Positions 1 to 10,990 of a stretch of 64,000 nt of DNA are shown here, piece by piece (position 1 is the stretch's first letter; each line of letters begins with the position of its first letter). The position numbers were made by a program, and so were the translations under genes. Under the pieces are notes generated by a model. That model saw only the letters and a program-made list of their open reading frames with translations. It had not been told where the DNA came from and ran no database searches. Source of the stretch: Flammula alnicola (taxonomy: Eukaryota > Basidiomycota > Agaricomycetes > Agaricales > Strophariaceae); NCBI GenBank assembly GCA_015499995.1, contig JADNRV010000156.1:1-64000 (forward strand). Direction: 5' to 3'.

Positions 1-2953
1 AGTTTCCTTCTGCCCCGTCGATTGCTATTGATCCCCAGTGAATACCGGCTCTGCAGGAGTCTGTACATATCCGCAATGGTACGCAGGGATCTGGCGGGAT
101 CTGCGACAATCTGAACTCCGAGTGGCTGCAGCTGATTGCGGCCCAGAGCGGCCTGTGCAACATTTGCAGATTTAAGGTCTGCATCTATCCGCCGGTATCC
201 GGTCACAGCTGCAAATTCTGCAGACTGAATTTTTATTTCTGTACTAATAGATTATAGGATTACTTTGCTGGTGACCGAAAACTTTGGTATTCTGTACATA
301 AGATACACATCATACTATGTACAAAGTCCCGTCACCCTCCAATCTCCCAAAGTCCCTGCGCGTAGAAAAGACCCTATAACACACCTTTGGGGCAGATATC
401 TCGGACCGCCTCCTCACATTGTCGAGATCTATCATAACAAATCATATAAGTATAAAGTATGAAATTAATGGAAGACCAAATGTACCAGAAAGAGTAAAGC
501 CAGTCACAGAAACCTTCAATTTCCTGTCCCGGGAGTGTTAGTTGCAAAAAGAATAACGAGGAAAGGAAGGGATACCAATATATACTAAATGCGGAAGAAA
601 CTCAAGTTTGGCGCCCGCCTCGCCGCGGCCTCGGGCTGATATGCAGACTCCTCCTTACGCCATATGTGGTATCCAGTTTTAGCCATAAATAGCGCATATA
701 CACACTTCTGGAGAGATCAAATGATGCTAGGAGTCACCTAGAGTAAATGGAATGTGAAGAAAATCTTTACTCACCATGAAAAGACATCCACCATCGTGCC
801 GTCCCCGCCTTCAGCCCGAATTTCAGCATCCGATGCAAACAATTGACTGTTGACACGTCTGAGATATTTGTCAGGATGGACAAGCCAGCGAATTAAGGAA
901 TACCTCATCTTCGTGCTGGAGGGATAGTGACCACAGAGGAGCGTGGGCGGGAGGGGGGCAGAATGGGCAGGTGCAGGAACCATAGTGATGGCGGGAAGAA
1001 AAAAGCAAAGTGGAAGGAATTGTGCTACGTAACGGTAAAGGTGTGCACTGCACAGACCATGTGATGAAGGGAGGAGATTGTTGAAATTGGGGACAGAGAA
1101 CGAAATTCTCTAAAATGAAGGATGTCCTGACATGCGCACTACGTCATTTTGATTGGCATCGCTGGACGCCAAGAGTTCAAACGTTCAAAGCTCAGATCTC
1201 AGATTAAATCTGAGTTTTGCAGCCCACTGCAGAAGTACTGCAGACAAGGCCGGATCTCGGCAAAAATCACCAGATCTTGCAGACCGCTGCAGAGTTGGTT
1301 TTCACTGGGATTGATCATTAGTCTTCAAGTGGCCGCCCGTGTCTCCTTTTGACTCGAGTGCCTACCCCGCTCCATGGCCAACAGAACCATTCACGAGAAA
1401 ACGGATCAATATAATCCCAAAATTGCAACACTACATCCCACACTCCTACCTTCCTGCCAAGCTTGTTGTTCACGATCCCTGGAACCTTCTCGGCGTAGAA
1501 AACAACTACCGCGAGAACTGGGACGAAGAAAAGGTCAAATCATGGTCGGAGAAGGAGGATGTCAAACACGTCTATACACTAGCCACATCTATGGAGAGCA
1601 CGAAATGCAGGGTTGAAGATGACAAGCGATTAGAGGAGGAGGAGGCCAAGAGAAAGCTCGTGAGGGAGACATTCTTACAGAACCCCCACTCGGACAACGC
1701 TTCTCCCAGCGGGTATTTCGTTGGAGATATAGATGCATCGCCCGGGCCTTGCAAACCCCCCATCTTCATTGTGCTGCCACACCAGGCGAATCATCTTCAA
1801 CCACTAGAAGCACACCTCTATATTTCGCCGGCAGGCGCTCTTGGGGCCGGCAACCATTCATTCGTCTACAGAGCCGAACTTGAGCTTCCTCGGACATTTC
1901 TCGTTGATGAGGAGATATGCCATCAATGCGTATTGGACGACATGATGAAGATAATTAAGGAGGAGGATGGTGAAAACGGAGAGCGACGTGATCCGAAGTG
2001 GGACCAGATGATTGGGGGCTACGTGGTCAAGACAAAAGAGAAGTTGCCTGTTGTCATGGAAATCATAAACGAGGAAGGCGTCGAGGAAAATTACATCATG
2101 AAACCCGGTGAGGAGACCACGGGGCTCGTATACGAAGGCCCCATCCACGCAATCGAAAGTCGCGTGCAGTACCAGGACCTTGCGGTCGATCGATCCGTAC
2201 TGCGAGCATATCCGCAAGCAGAAACGCGCCATACATCTGCTGACGAGCAAGGTTTACGTCGCTGCAAAGCTGTCTATTGAGGGTGACGAACACTTGCAGA
2301 GGGAGGCGGAGAGCTACCAGGCGTTCCCGAGGCACTTCTTCGAACACTGGAGTGGGTATAATATAATCAAACCGTTGAAGGAACCGGTGCCGGTGGGGCC
2401 CCTCGTACCTCAGTTTTACGGGTACTACGTCATGGATGAGGAGATCAAGAATACCGTCGGAGCTGCCGCAGGTAGTGATGCAACTATGAATAGAACACCG
2501 CAGTATTTGAGCCCCATCCTCTTGCTTGAAGACTGTGGGGAACAGATCGACCCAGGAGAGCTTTCAGTTGATGACCAGTGCGTATTCGCATTCATCTTCC
2601 CCACTTGTTTTCTACTTTCGATTCTCTTTTCATTCTCAGCTGACGAATTTGAAATGTTACTGACCAGAACTGAGTGCGCTTCACTGATATACCGTTTCCA
2701 CGAAGCGGGCTGGCTCCACGGGTCTATTGCACGGCGTAATATAGTTCGACAGCCAGGGCCGCTCAGTGCATGGCCCATGCAGCGTATCAGCAATATGCTT
2801 TCACACGGTGGATTAGGCAAGAACTGGAGCTACCGGCTCATTGATTTTGGGAGAAGCTTCAAGGGCAATGCAGAGCCATACCACCGATTCACTATGCTGG
2901 CTGAAGAGTCGGGTGTCAACCTTTGGTTGTGGGGTGTGGAGGACTTGCGTTGA
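1..2953 (+). pseudogene. Kinase-like family copy 1: 3' part, interrupted and frameshifted
   Basis: Seen: by comparison with copies 2 and 3, bases 1-33 and 1310-1329 are the two halves of intron 2, split by a transposon; exons 1-2 would lie left of the window. Exon 3 starts at 1330 (TGG, right after AAG), runs open to about 2186, then a 4-bp insertion (TCGATCGATCCG where copy 2 has TCGGTCCG) shifts the frame. The correct reading resumes in another frame to 2577. Intron 3 is 2578-2667 and exon 4 is 2668-2953. Visible motifs are the glycine-rich loop (GAGNHSFVY), the CHQC insert, the VAAKLS lysine strand, the HGSIARRN catalytic loop and LIDFGRS. Without the insertion it would encode the same kinase-like C-terminal half as copies 2 and 3, so I infer a recent pseudogene. 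A sequencing slip at the repeated GATC is the alternative. Confidence 0.8.
34..1309. mobile_element. Non-autonomous inverted-repeat element in a kinase-like gene intron
   Basis: The left end begins CCCAGTGAATACC at 34. The right end, read in reverse from 1309, begins CCCAGTGAAAACC. About 24 of the first 30 bases match between the ends. Both ends are flanked by the 7-bp direct repeat ATTGATC (27-33 and 1310-1316), a clear target duplication. Subterminal regions on both sides are crowded with CTGCAG copies (for example 52-57, 221-226, 1219-1236, 1287-1292). No long protein is encoded in the 1276 bp, so it needs a transposase from elsewhere. It shares its terminal bases and 7-bp duplication with the element at 34703-35818. 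Superfamily is unassigned; it is hAT-like in design, but hAT elements normally make 8-bp duplications. Confidence 0.8.
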
Positions 2954-3439
2954 GCGGTGTTTTGAGAGCGCTCATACCGGAAAACAGAGAGTTGAGAGGA
3001 CGCTCGCACTAGTGTTGATTGCGACCGTCCTAGATGAACGTTGCCAAGCTGAAGACGAATGTACTTATAGAAACGTTTCCCTCCGAAGTTTTGAATAAAT
3101 CTCCGGACGACAGTACATACCTGCTAGTCACCAAATATCGCTATCGTTACATTGCTTCAGCATGCAGCGGGTGGAGGAAGAACCTCATCTCGCTGATATC
3201 ATGCATTAAAAGCACGGCCAATATACGCTGATCATGAATACGAGCGAGGCCCCCTCAGGTAGAGTTTATATATATAAAGGAAGACGTCAGGATTTTGTCC
3301 ATCAATGCATCACGCTTGAGGCAATCATTGTTGAGCCTCAGTATCATCATCCGTTGCTTTGCAGAATTTGCGTGCAACTGCAATCACATCGCGTACAGGC
3401 TCTGTGTTGAAAGAGATATAGCCGCCCACATCTATACCA

Positions 3440-3770
3440 CGCAATATACGCGCAAAAAGGAAGACGAACAATGGAATTAAAGCCCGATTGTGAGTCTTAA
3501 TCATGTTTCACGCAAAAGACTGACTTCGGGACCAACTTGGGACTTCCACAGTTCTTTCATCCTTCAGTACAGTTTTCATTCTCAGCTGATGAATTTGATA
3601 TCACTTACCAGAGCTGAGTGCGGTTCTATCGCACCCGGTGTAACATAGTTCGCCAGCCAGGACCGCTCAGCGCATGGCCGCTCGAGCGTATGGCCAACGC
3701 ACTTGCGCGTGACGGGTTAGGGGAGCCCTGAAGCTACCGGTTCATTGATTTTGGACAGAGCTGAGGCCCC
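3440..3770 (+). pseudogene. Collapsed relic of another kinase-like copy
   Basis: Bases 3441-3489 match the promoter-proximal block and first exon of copies 2 and 3: CAATATACGCGCAAAAA, then ATG-GAA-TTA-AAG-CCC-GAT-T and a GTGAGT donor at 3490. Almost immediately afterwards the sequence jumps to the end of intron 3 and part of exon 4 (about 3570-3770). It codes for RRNIVRQPGPLSAWP-like residues, then reaches an in-frame TGA near 3728. All of exons 2 and 3 and part of exon 4 are missing. It is a deletion derivative, not a functional gene. Confidence 0.75.
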
Positions 3771-3837
3771 TTGGGCGAGGCAGGCCAACGCTTACTGTGA
3801 GTCACTCACTATACGAGCTGATGGTATTTTCTTGTTC

Positions 3838-4015
3838 GATTATTCGTACCCCCGCTCGCTCGAAGTGTTTGAAGCCCTGGGAATCGCCGACCAGGTCATG
3901 AATCGGGCAATCGCTGCACCCATGCTCCGCATCTACAAGATGCCGAAGGTGTCGAGGTCGTGAAAGACTTCGTTGCAGCGCCAAAGAGGGACCCGCCTCC
4001 CTCGAAGCCTTATGT
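3838..4015 (+). pseudogene. Fragment of a flavin-dependent aromatic monooxygenase
   Basis: The stretch encodes RSLEVFEALGIADQVMNRA followed by about 15 residues in one frame. It then changes frame near 3935 to read EGVEVVKDFVAAPKRDPPP-like residues up to a GTGAGT donor at about 4016. The RSLEVFEALGI segment is typical of the FAD-binding phenol hydroxylase-type monooxygenases (PHBH-like fold). There is no GxGxxG nucleotide-binding start and no C-terminal part, so only one short internal exon remains. It directly abuts the kinase-like relic, which suggests a deletion joined two unrelated loci. Confidence 0.55.
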
Positions 4016-4155
4016 GAGTTTTCTAACCCCTCTTTTCTCAATTTAGTAAGAAAAAAGAGATATCTAAGAGGACGTGGCTGAAGAACCAAGCATCCGCAGG
4101 AGTTGTGTTGCGAAGCGTAAGTGGACGTTGAGGAACGTTGAGGATGGAATGAGAA

Positions 4156-4191
4156 TTGAATATTGAATATTGAATATTGAATATTGAGTAC
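4156..4191. repeat. Short tandem repeat, unit GAATATT
   Basis: About four to five head-to-tail copies of the 7-bp unit GAATATT in AT-rich non-coding sequence. Shorter runs of the same unit occur near 17917 and 36811. Confidence 0.8.
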
Positions 4192-4381
4192 TGAGTTGTT
4201 GACCATTGTTTGTTCCAGAACGGTAAACGTTGCCGTGCTCGCAATACCTAGTCTCTCTTGACAGACCATATACAACAGATGTCAATCGATCTGTTGTTAA
4301 TATAAGGTCTGTTGCAATTGAAACCGTGGTTGGCAGGGTGGGTCCCTTCGGCTTTATCGGTGATCAAACACACGTCTTTTC

Positions 4382-4805
4382 TAGGGTTGGGTAAGTAATT
4401 CAGAGGGCAGTAAGTTACCAGTAAGTTACCAGTCAATTTTTTTCTTCCCTCAGAGGGGTGGTAAGTTACTGGTAAGTTACCGTAAGTTACCAGTCACGTG
4501 GTCAATTTTTCAAATTTTTGTATTTTCTGTTGATTGACTTAATACTAGGCGGTAAAAATGAAAATAATAATGCCAAAGACTACTTTACAGCTTTAAAACC
4601 ATATTTGAGTTGTTGCGAAGCTTTTATTATGCCAACCTCTCATTCTCCCCTACACCAGACTATGCTTGGCTGCAAGCACGTGACCTAGGTAACTTACCAG
4701 CCGAAATCCCAGCTCCATCGGAGTGGTAACTTACCAGTAACTTACCGGTAACTTACCGGTAAATAATTCGCCGGTAAGTAAAAAACAATTATTTACCCAA
4801 CCCTA
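4382..4805. mobile_element. hAT-type MITE, 424 bp
   Basis: Termini are TAGGGTTGGGTAA at 4382 and its exact complement ending at 4805. The element is flanked by a perfect 8-bp target duplication GTCTTTTC (4374-4381 and 4806-4813). An 8-bp duplication and TAGGG-like ends fit the hAT superfamily. Inside, the left arm holds direct copies of GTAAGTTACC (about 4409-4432 and 4461-4492), and the right arm carries the same unit in opposite orientation (about 4688-4700 and 4725-4762), so the two arms could fold back on each other. It has no coding capacity and depends on a transposase elsewhere. Confidence 0.88.
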
Positions 4806-4971
4806 GTCTTTTCAACCTCGAACGAATCACGTGGACTCATTGATCCAATCTTATCTATTAATAATAATAAGATCTTAGGGCGGCTAATACTGAGAGGAGC
4901 CATGTCTCTGCCTGTCTCACTCGTTTCCTACAACACCATGTATCGTAGTAGAAATTTTAATTACAACCTTA

Positions 4972-7900
4972 ATGCCCACAGAAACACCTCAGCGGCAGCG
5001 AGCTGCAGCGCCTAATTGGCGGGGCAACAACCCCGAGCCCATTACACCAGGTCCTTCTCGTTCAACGCCGACAGACACCACAGAAAGCACAAGAAAGCGA
5101 CGGCCCCCGAAGACAAACATGCAGAAAATTGGAGAAATCCTCGACATAATTGAGGGGACTAACAATATGGACTTTCCAAAATATCTACATGAAATGTTCA
5201 AGACTTCAAAGATGAAGGACGGGAGATCAGTGCTTGTCGAACGTGGAGACACTCATAAAAGAGTACTTACTTCGTTTCTAAATGGGACGACAAAGCCACA
5301 CCTGGGAAGTATCCTCGAGAACATGTATGACAGTTCATCAAGGGTTGACTTCCGTGCAAAGGATAGAACAATGAACCCCGGCATGAATATGTTCAATGAA
5401 ACCCATCCCCTGAACGAAATTGAACATGGCCAAGCAGCAATGGTCACTTGGGCCGTTCGACTAGTAGGAGACTTGGTCAGCGCCGAGGCGGAAGAAATGA
5501 CAAAGCAGGAGACTGGTCTTCATCTGCGTGCGCGTGCCAAAGCTGGCGGCCGTGAGGAGTATGACAAGGCTTCATGGGATGCCATCCGCGCCTTCCGGCT
5601 GTCAGGCCTCGAGGATATTGCACATAAACATGCACCAATCATGACATACCTTGTCAAGGCATATACACAGGCCGGATTTGCAGAAGCGGGCCATAAAAAC
5701 GAAACTGCGCGCGTGGTTGCCATCCGCAAGTACCGGCCACAGAATTTGGTGAGTACTCTGTCCAAAAGCTGCAAGCATGAAAGGACCTACGCTATTTCAC
5801 AAGGTCGTCATAAATACCATGATGGTAATGACAAATGGCCGGTGGATAAAAGCAAATATCTACCAGATGTGCCGGGGTATCTGGCTATTTGCCTCACAGG
5901 CACCAGCCAGCATGTATCGTGTGGAAAGCCATCTGGGACTATGCGTTTCATACAAGACTGTCTATGATGCACTTCGCGAGATGGGTCGTGGAAAGCGCAA
6001 TGTGTTGAGGGCCGCCGTGCAGGCTGGAACACATTACATTGTTGTCAGTGATAACATCCAAGCATATGCCCGTCAACGCGAGCGCCGAATTGGGAAAGAA
6101 AACAAGATGCTCACAGGACTAGCGGCCACTGCGGTGAAGATGGAGGACTGCGATAGTCAGGTGTTCGATCTGAAGCTTTTGATTGAACGTCAAGCACGTC
6201 AAGAGCGACGGGCACTTACTACTGAAATCCTTCTTGATAGCCTTGATCTGACACATCTCGAAAACTGCACCGTCGTGCAGTTCCTTCAAGTCTTGATCTC
6301 ATTTGTTCCAGAGCTATCCATCTACAAGAAGAATTTAGAAGAATACGCCAAGATACTTGACAGGAAACCAATACCACAGTCAAGACTTACCGAAACAACC
6401 CCGTTATCGACCAACAGCGCAAACGAAATGACAGTCCAGGGTCTGAGAGAGGGTATCCTGGACTTTGCGACCACGCAGATGGGCATTGATGAGGAGACTC
6501 TCGGCAACACTGCATCAATCTGGTCCGGAGATGGGAAAACATTCAATATGCTGCTGCTCCTCAAGCGAATGACGGCGCAAGAAGCCAGTGACTTCCATTC
6601 ATTTCGCTGGCTCATACCGCTGCTTGAACTCTGGCACTCAAAATGGACAGACTTGAGCAGGGTTGTGCGTACTCACTGGGGAACGACTGACGACCCGGGC
6701 TCGCTGGCCACAATTGCAGCTATTGGAGAGTGCCCGAAGCCATCAGACATGCGAAAAGTTGACTTCTTCGATGGCGCACACCTTGTAAATCTCGCATTGG
6801 ATGCACAACTGCTAAATTGCTGGGAGTTGAGCGATGAATCAATGGCTGAAATCACACTCACTGACGCTGGAATAGGCTTCATTTTCAAACTGACGATCTC
6901 CAAAAACATATTAAAGATATGCCTGAGGCGACACGTCCAAGTTTCGAGGATCTTGTCAAGGCTGCCAATCAATTAACTCGTCAGCATGCTACACTCCAAG
7001 CGTATTATCATGCCTTGCGACCAGAAGACAATGGCCCGAACCAGCCACCGATTGGATCAGCATGGTCTTCACGATACGACATCTGCTCAGACGATGATAT
7101 TGAAATGAATGATCCAAATGATGGGGATTTGGACTTACCGGCACCCTCTGCCTCGACGGATGCAGACATCACGCTCGCAAATGCTAGTCTCTTCATTCGT
7201 AATGCTACGTTGTGGCGTGAAGTTTGTAAGGCGGTGGCAGACGGTGACGCAGGTCGTGTATGGGAAGTAATGAAGGCAAGTCCATATATGCCTTCTGGCA
7301 TTCATCAGTATTCTGACGTTGTAGGTGTGGATATTCACCTTCTCGGGAAGCGGAAACCCATATTACTGCCAGTTTCTGCTCGAGATGTTTTGCTGCTTCA
7401 AATGGGAGTATGGCGAGGCATTGTCAGACGCAGTCATGAAAAACTGGGTGGTAAACCTGAAGGGTCAGCGCGGCCATGGCATTGAGCTCGATCTTATGCA
7501 GGAGCATCACAATCTGTGGCTTGAAACCCTGGCGCAACACAAGGGGCATGAGTTTGATGAAACTTTCTATCGAGAAGTAATCTCACCAAACGTAAATGAC
7601 TTCCTGACGCTCAAGGACGAGATGGAAAACAACGTGGCATTGAAGAGTCGCACAAAAAAACATGGCAAACCTGGCGTAGAGAATGAGCTTCACGCGATCA
7701 TGCGAAGACTGCGCGAAGAAGAAGTAAATTGCTTCCGGAAAGGCCGAAACGATGCCACTCTAGCTGCTGACGACTTTACCAAGGGATTAGAGACCTTGAA
7801 AGCCAGCAAGCTGCGTGATTTCATCACCAAAAGCACCATCACCACCAACGTAGTTCGCTTGCACCATGATCAATTCGGGCCCTCCGCATTTCCGCCTGTT

Positions 7901-8159
7901 AGTCTTGAAGATTTCGAGAGCGAGCTGGAGGCAATGGATCAGTCGGAAGAACTTTCAGGTAGTGACAAGCATGGACCTCATCACCGAATGGCAGTGGTAG
8001 ACGGAGATATCTGCATGATTCAAAATGAAGGTGAGTTAACACCGAATATGGAACATACAGTAGCCAGGCACTGACCTTTTGCCGTTTTGGCGACACATTT
8101 TCCTTGTTGTTCTCGTTATCATTGCCTGACAGACGGTGCTTCCCACTAGACTGGTTGAA
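4972..8159 (+). CDS. DUF6589 family protein, probably from a mobile element
   Basis: Model: exons 4972-5748, 5804-6825, 6876-7275, 7325-8030 and 8143-8159, 2922 nt in total (973 aa), all in frame. Intron 3 (7276-7324) uses GC-AG borders (AAG|GCAAGT). Recognised as the basidiomycete DUF6589 family by its general layout and the stretch FDGAHLVNLALDAQLLNCWE. A conserved tail follows the GC-AG intron (VWIFTFSGSGNPYYCQFLLE). The N-terminus is Pro/Thr-rich and probably disordered. Biochemical function is unknown; I infer a mobile-element setting because it converges on a RecQ-like helicase gene and lies beside DNA transposons. The last exon is the least certain; without splicing of intron 4 the frame ends at 8074. 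Confidence 0.75.
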
Positions 8160-10315
8160 AGCTTGCGGCATGAGTGGCATGAGTGGTGGTTCCCATTCAT
8201 CATCCAGGTTCTCAGGGATTTGCTGCAGGGATAGGGGCTGGCACCGAGACGTCAAAACACCAGCTGTAGGCGGCCTCGCGGGTAGACGAATGGTCAACGG
8301 AGTTCTTGCAGTGGCGTACTGTTGCTCTCGCTTCTCTGAAGCTAATGTTAGTGGTAAACACGTTGATAAGCAAATTAGACCCGTCACCTTTGTTCTTGTT
8401 TCGTGTTTCAGCAGCTTTTTGCACCCTCTTCTCTCGCATGGCCTTGTTCTGTCCATCGTAGCGTCGGTTCAGGGTTTCAGTGAGTTCGAAAAGATCGATG
8501 CTATCAGCGTCAAGATATTGCCATCCAATAAGAACCCCCTCCAATGACGCATGAGACCGAAGGAGGTGGAAGTTGGTGAGAAAGTTGTCGAGGTCAACAC
8601 CTCGCCAAAATTCGAAGTGGGGCAGATTTCGCGCGGAGGTTCCGTCCTTCGATAGCCATCGTTTGAGTGCGAAGTCATTAAGCCACGCCTGTGCATTTGC
8701 ACGCTGGGCCTTTGTCAGAGGTTTCGGAAGAGGAATGTCATATTTGCTTGAGTTCTGGGGCCCGGGTTCAGCAGTGGAGATGGACGGAAGTGATGGTGGG
8801 TTGGTAGGACGAGATAAGGGGTGAGTCCAAGTTGGGTCGCAGGAGCTGCAGGGATAATGGCGGTTTGCTTGGTGGCATGAGAACGTAGCCTTCGGATTTG
8901 GATCATTTAAAGCCACGCCAATCGCGGAGTCGAGGCAAGTCTCATAATGATGACAATAGAGTGCTGCGAGGAGGTCGGCATCTAGATCTTCGAGATGCTT
9001 CTGATGCTTCGCAATGGTCGCGTTTGGCTTTGGAGCTGATGGCCCCTTCTTCTGGTAGTCAACCTGAGCTTGAATGGCTGTACTGACAGACGGCTCGACA
9101 TAAGTCCAAGCACGAGCAGCGAGCTCGAGGTCCCTTCCTGCACGACCATTCTGCTGGACAAGGGCAGCAAGCGAGGAGGGTAAGCCGAGGTTGATAACAT
9201 CTGTAATGTTGCGAACGTCCATTCCCATGCCAAATGCAATCGTCGCCACGATAACGGACGTGTCAGCATTGTTTTTGAACAATTCTAACGTTTGGGCATT
9301 ATATGAAGGTGAGGTGATGGAGGTCCAAATACGGACATTATCGAGACGTCGAACGCCGGCGGGGTACTGATTCCAACCATAATAGGCAACACGGAAGCAC
9401 ATATCAAGAGTTCGACAGTAGATGACTGCCTTCACTCCTCGATGGAAGACCCAGGCAATGTCAGGGAACTGGTAGCCGCCGAGAGTATGTGTGAGGGTTT
9501 TGAAAATGGTACGGACGTTTGTCCTCTCAGAAGATAGGCGGATGCAGTGGTATTGCCCCTCTTTGAGCTCAAGGGCAGCGAGGAGGTCATAAAAGTCTCG
9601 TCCAGCAGACAATGTTGCAGTAACTGCAATGAGCGATGTGTGCTTCGGTAGACGCTTAGGCAACAGCGCGATCTGTCGATAGGCTTCTCGGAAATCCTTT
9701 CCCCATGGAACCAAGACATGCACCTCGTCAATTCCGAACACGACGAGATTTTTTCGAAAGTCCTCGTCGCGGAGTATCGAGTCAATCTCGCGTGATACTA
9801 GTCGCTCTGCCGAAAGGATGACAATCGACCACTCGCAGTGTCGAATCTCGCGTAGCATGTCGCGGCCTTCGTTGGCGGCAGCACGTAGAGTCTCTGCATT
9901 GACAGAAACAGCTTTGAGTTTGTAAGTACCTATTTCAGCTGCCTTCGAAATTGTTAATCATTCAAATTTGAAAGAGTAGAAGTTAACGTACGTGAGCATT
10001 TCCAAGCTCCAACAATGGGGTAACCACCAGTGCAACCGGGCGCGGTGGGGGTTTCGGGAGATGTTCCCTCGGATTTCGTTTGAGGGCCTCGAGAACAAGG
10101 ACCGCACCAAAAAAGGCGGCTGTCTTGCCCCAGCCTGTGCAAGCGATGAGGATTGTTGGGATCTTCTGGAGGGTATGTGCCCAGCACTCAACCTGAGATG
10201 GTTTAGGCCCGTTGCTCCATTGCGGCACCCGCTCCTCGATAATTTCCCGGATGATAGTCTTGCCTTCGAGGGAGGTCCACGAGAACGGCGAGGCAGGAAC
10301 CTCGAGAGATGTCAT
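7981..10315 (-). CDS. RecQ-like superfamily 2 DNA helicase
   Basis: Model in coding order: 10315-9992, 9942-8388, 8335-8076, 8010-7981; 2169 nt (722 aa), in frame throughout. Motifs in order: Walker A (ACTGWGKTAAF, about residues 58-68), Walker B as DEVH in place of the usual DEAH, TATL (motif III), then the helicase C domain with VIYCRT, IVATIAFGMGMDV and the motif VI QNGRAGRD. The C-terminal 200 residues are polar and end in a Lys/Asn-rich tail. It should unwind DNA with 3'-5' polarity as RecQ enzymes do. No RQC or HRDC domain is evident, as is usual for the many short RecQ-like genes in mushroom genomes. The start at 10315 (MTSLEVP) is chosen; an in-frame ATG lies upstream at 10396. Its 3' end overlaps the DUF6589 gene. 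Confidence 0.75.
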
Positions 10316-10990
10316 AGGGTGTAAACACTGTAAACAGTGTTGCTCGGTACACACTGACGCGCGACGTGATGGGTCACATGCATCGAGCACGTGCATTATA
10401 ATCGGCCGATGAGAGCTCAGATTTGGATGCCTGACCCTTGAATCTGTCCATCAGCAAAACCGTGAAAAGCAGATATAGTTATATATAGCCTTACCATGTC
10501 CACAATCCGTCAAAATCCAGGTAAGCACTCACGCGATTGCCAATCGATCAAAAGGCCTTACCGGAAAGCAAATATTGTGTAATCTTCACCTGGATGGTGA
10601 AGCTGGCGGTCCTTGTCATGATTGCCAAGTATCACCAATGATTAAATACCATTGTCATATTAGGGAAATTGGCAATCATCACCTGCATGTTCATGGTAGA
10701 TAAGAGTATACCAGTCAATAAAATACTTTTGCGTATGTAGCATCCAGATAATGACTGATGGATCTTCGCATTTTTGACCATATTTGTTTTCCATGGCATG
10801 GGTGGATATCTGACATATCATCTTGACAATCTTACGAAGCCAATGGCATGGAATGAGCAGGCAGGACGTGATTATGATTCAGATAATGTAATGATTACAC
10901 CAAGAATGATGATAGCTACTAGCAAAGCAATACATATATCATATGACAGTCCATGTTGAGAAAGAGAAAAGGCAACGGCGGCAGTCCGTA
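10316..10990. other. Non-coding stretch with ATTGGCAA-type repeats
   Basis: No convincing gene. It holds a short palindrome upstream of the helicase start (AACACTG-TAAA-CAGTGTT near 10325). Between 10545 and 10830 there are several copies of ATTGGCAA or its complement TTGCCAAT. The same octamer recurs near 18335-18490, beyond the Plavaka transposase. Confidence 0.5.

Noticed and set aside
265..462. Open frame inside the left transposon
   Set aside because: Starts with TTG, is short, has no motif and lies in non-autonomous element sequence.
771..1053. Minus-strand frames in the left transposon
   Set aside because: Two overlapping short frames with low-complexity Pro/His content; no consistent exon model.
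4972..8159. DUF6589 gene as the transposase of the adjacent hAT MITE
   Set aside because: No hAT dimerisation or RNase H-like signature seen, and the MITE ends do not enclose it.
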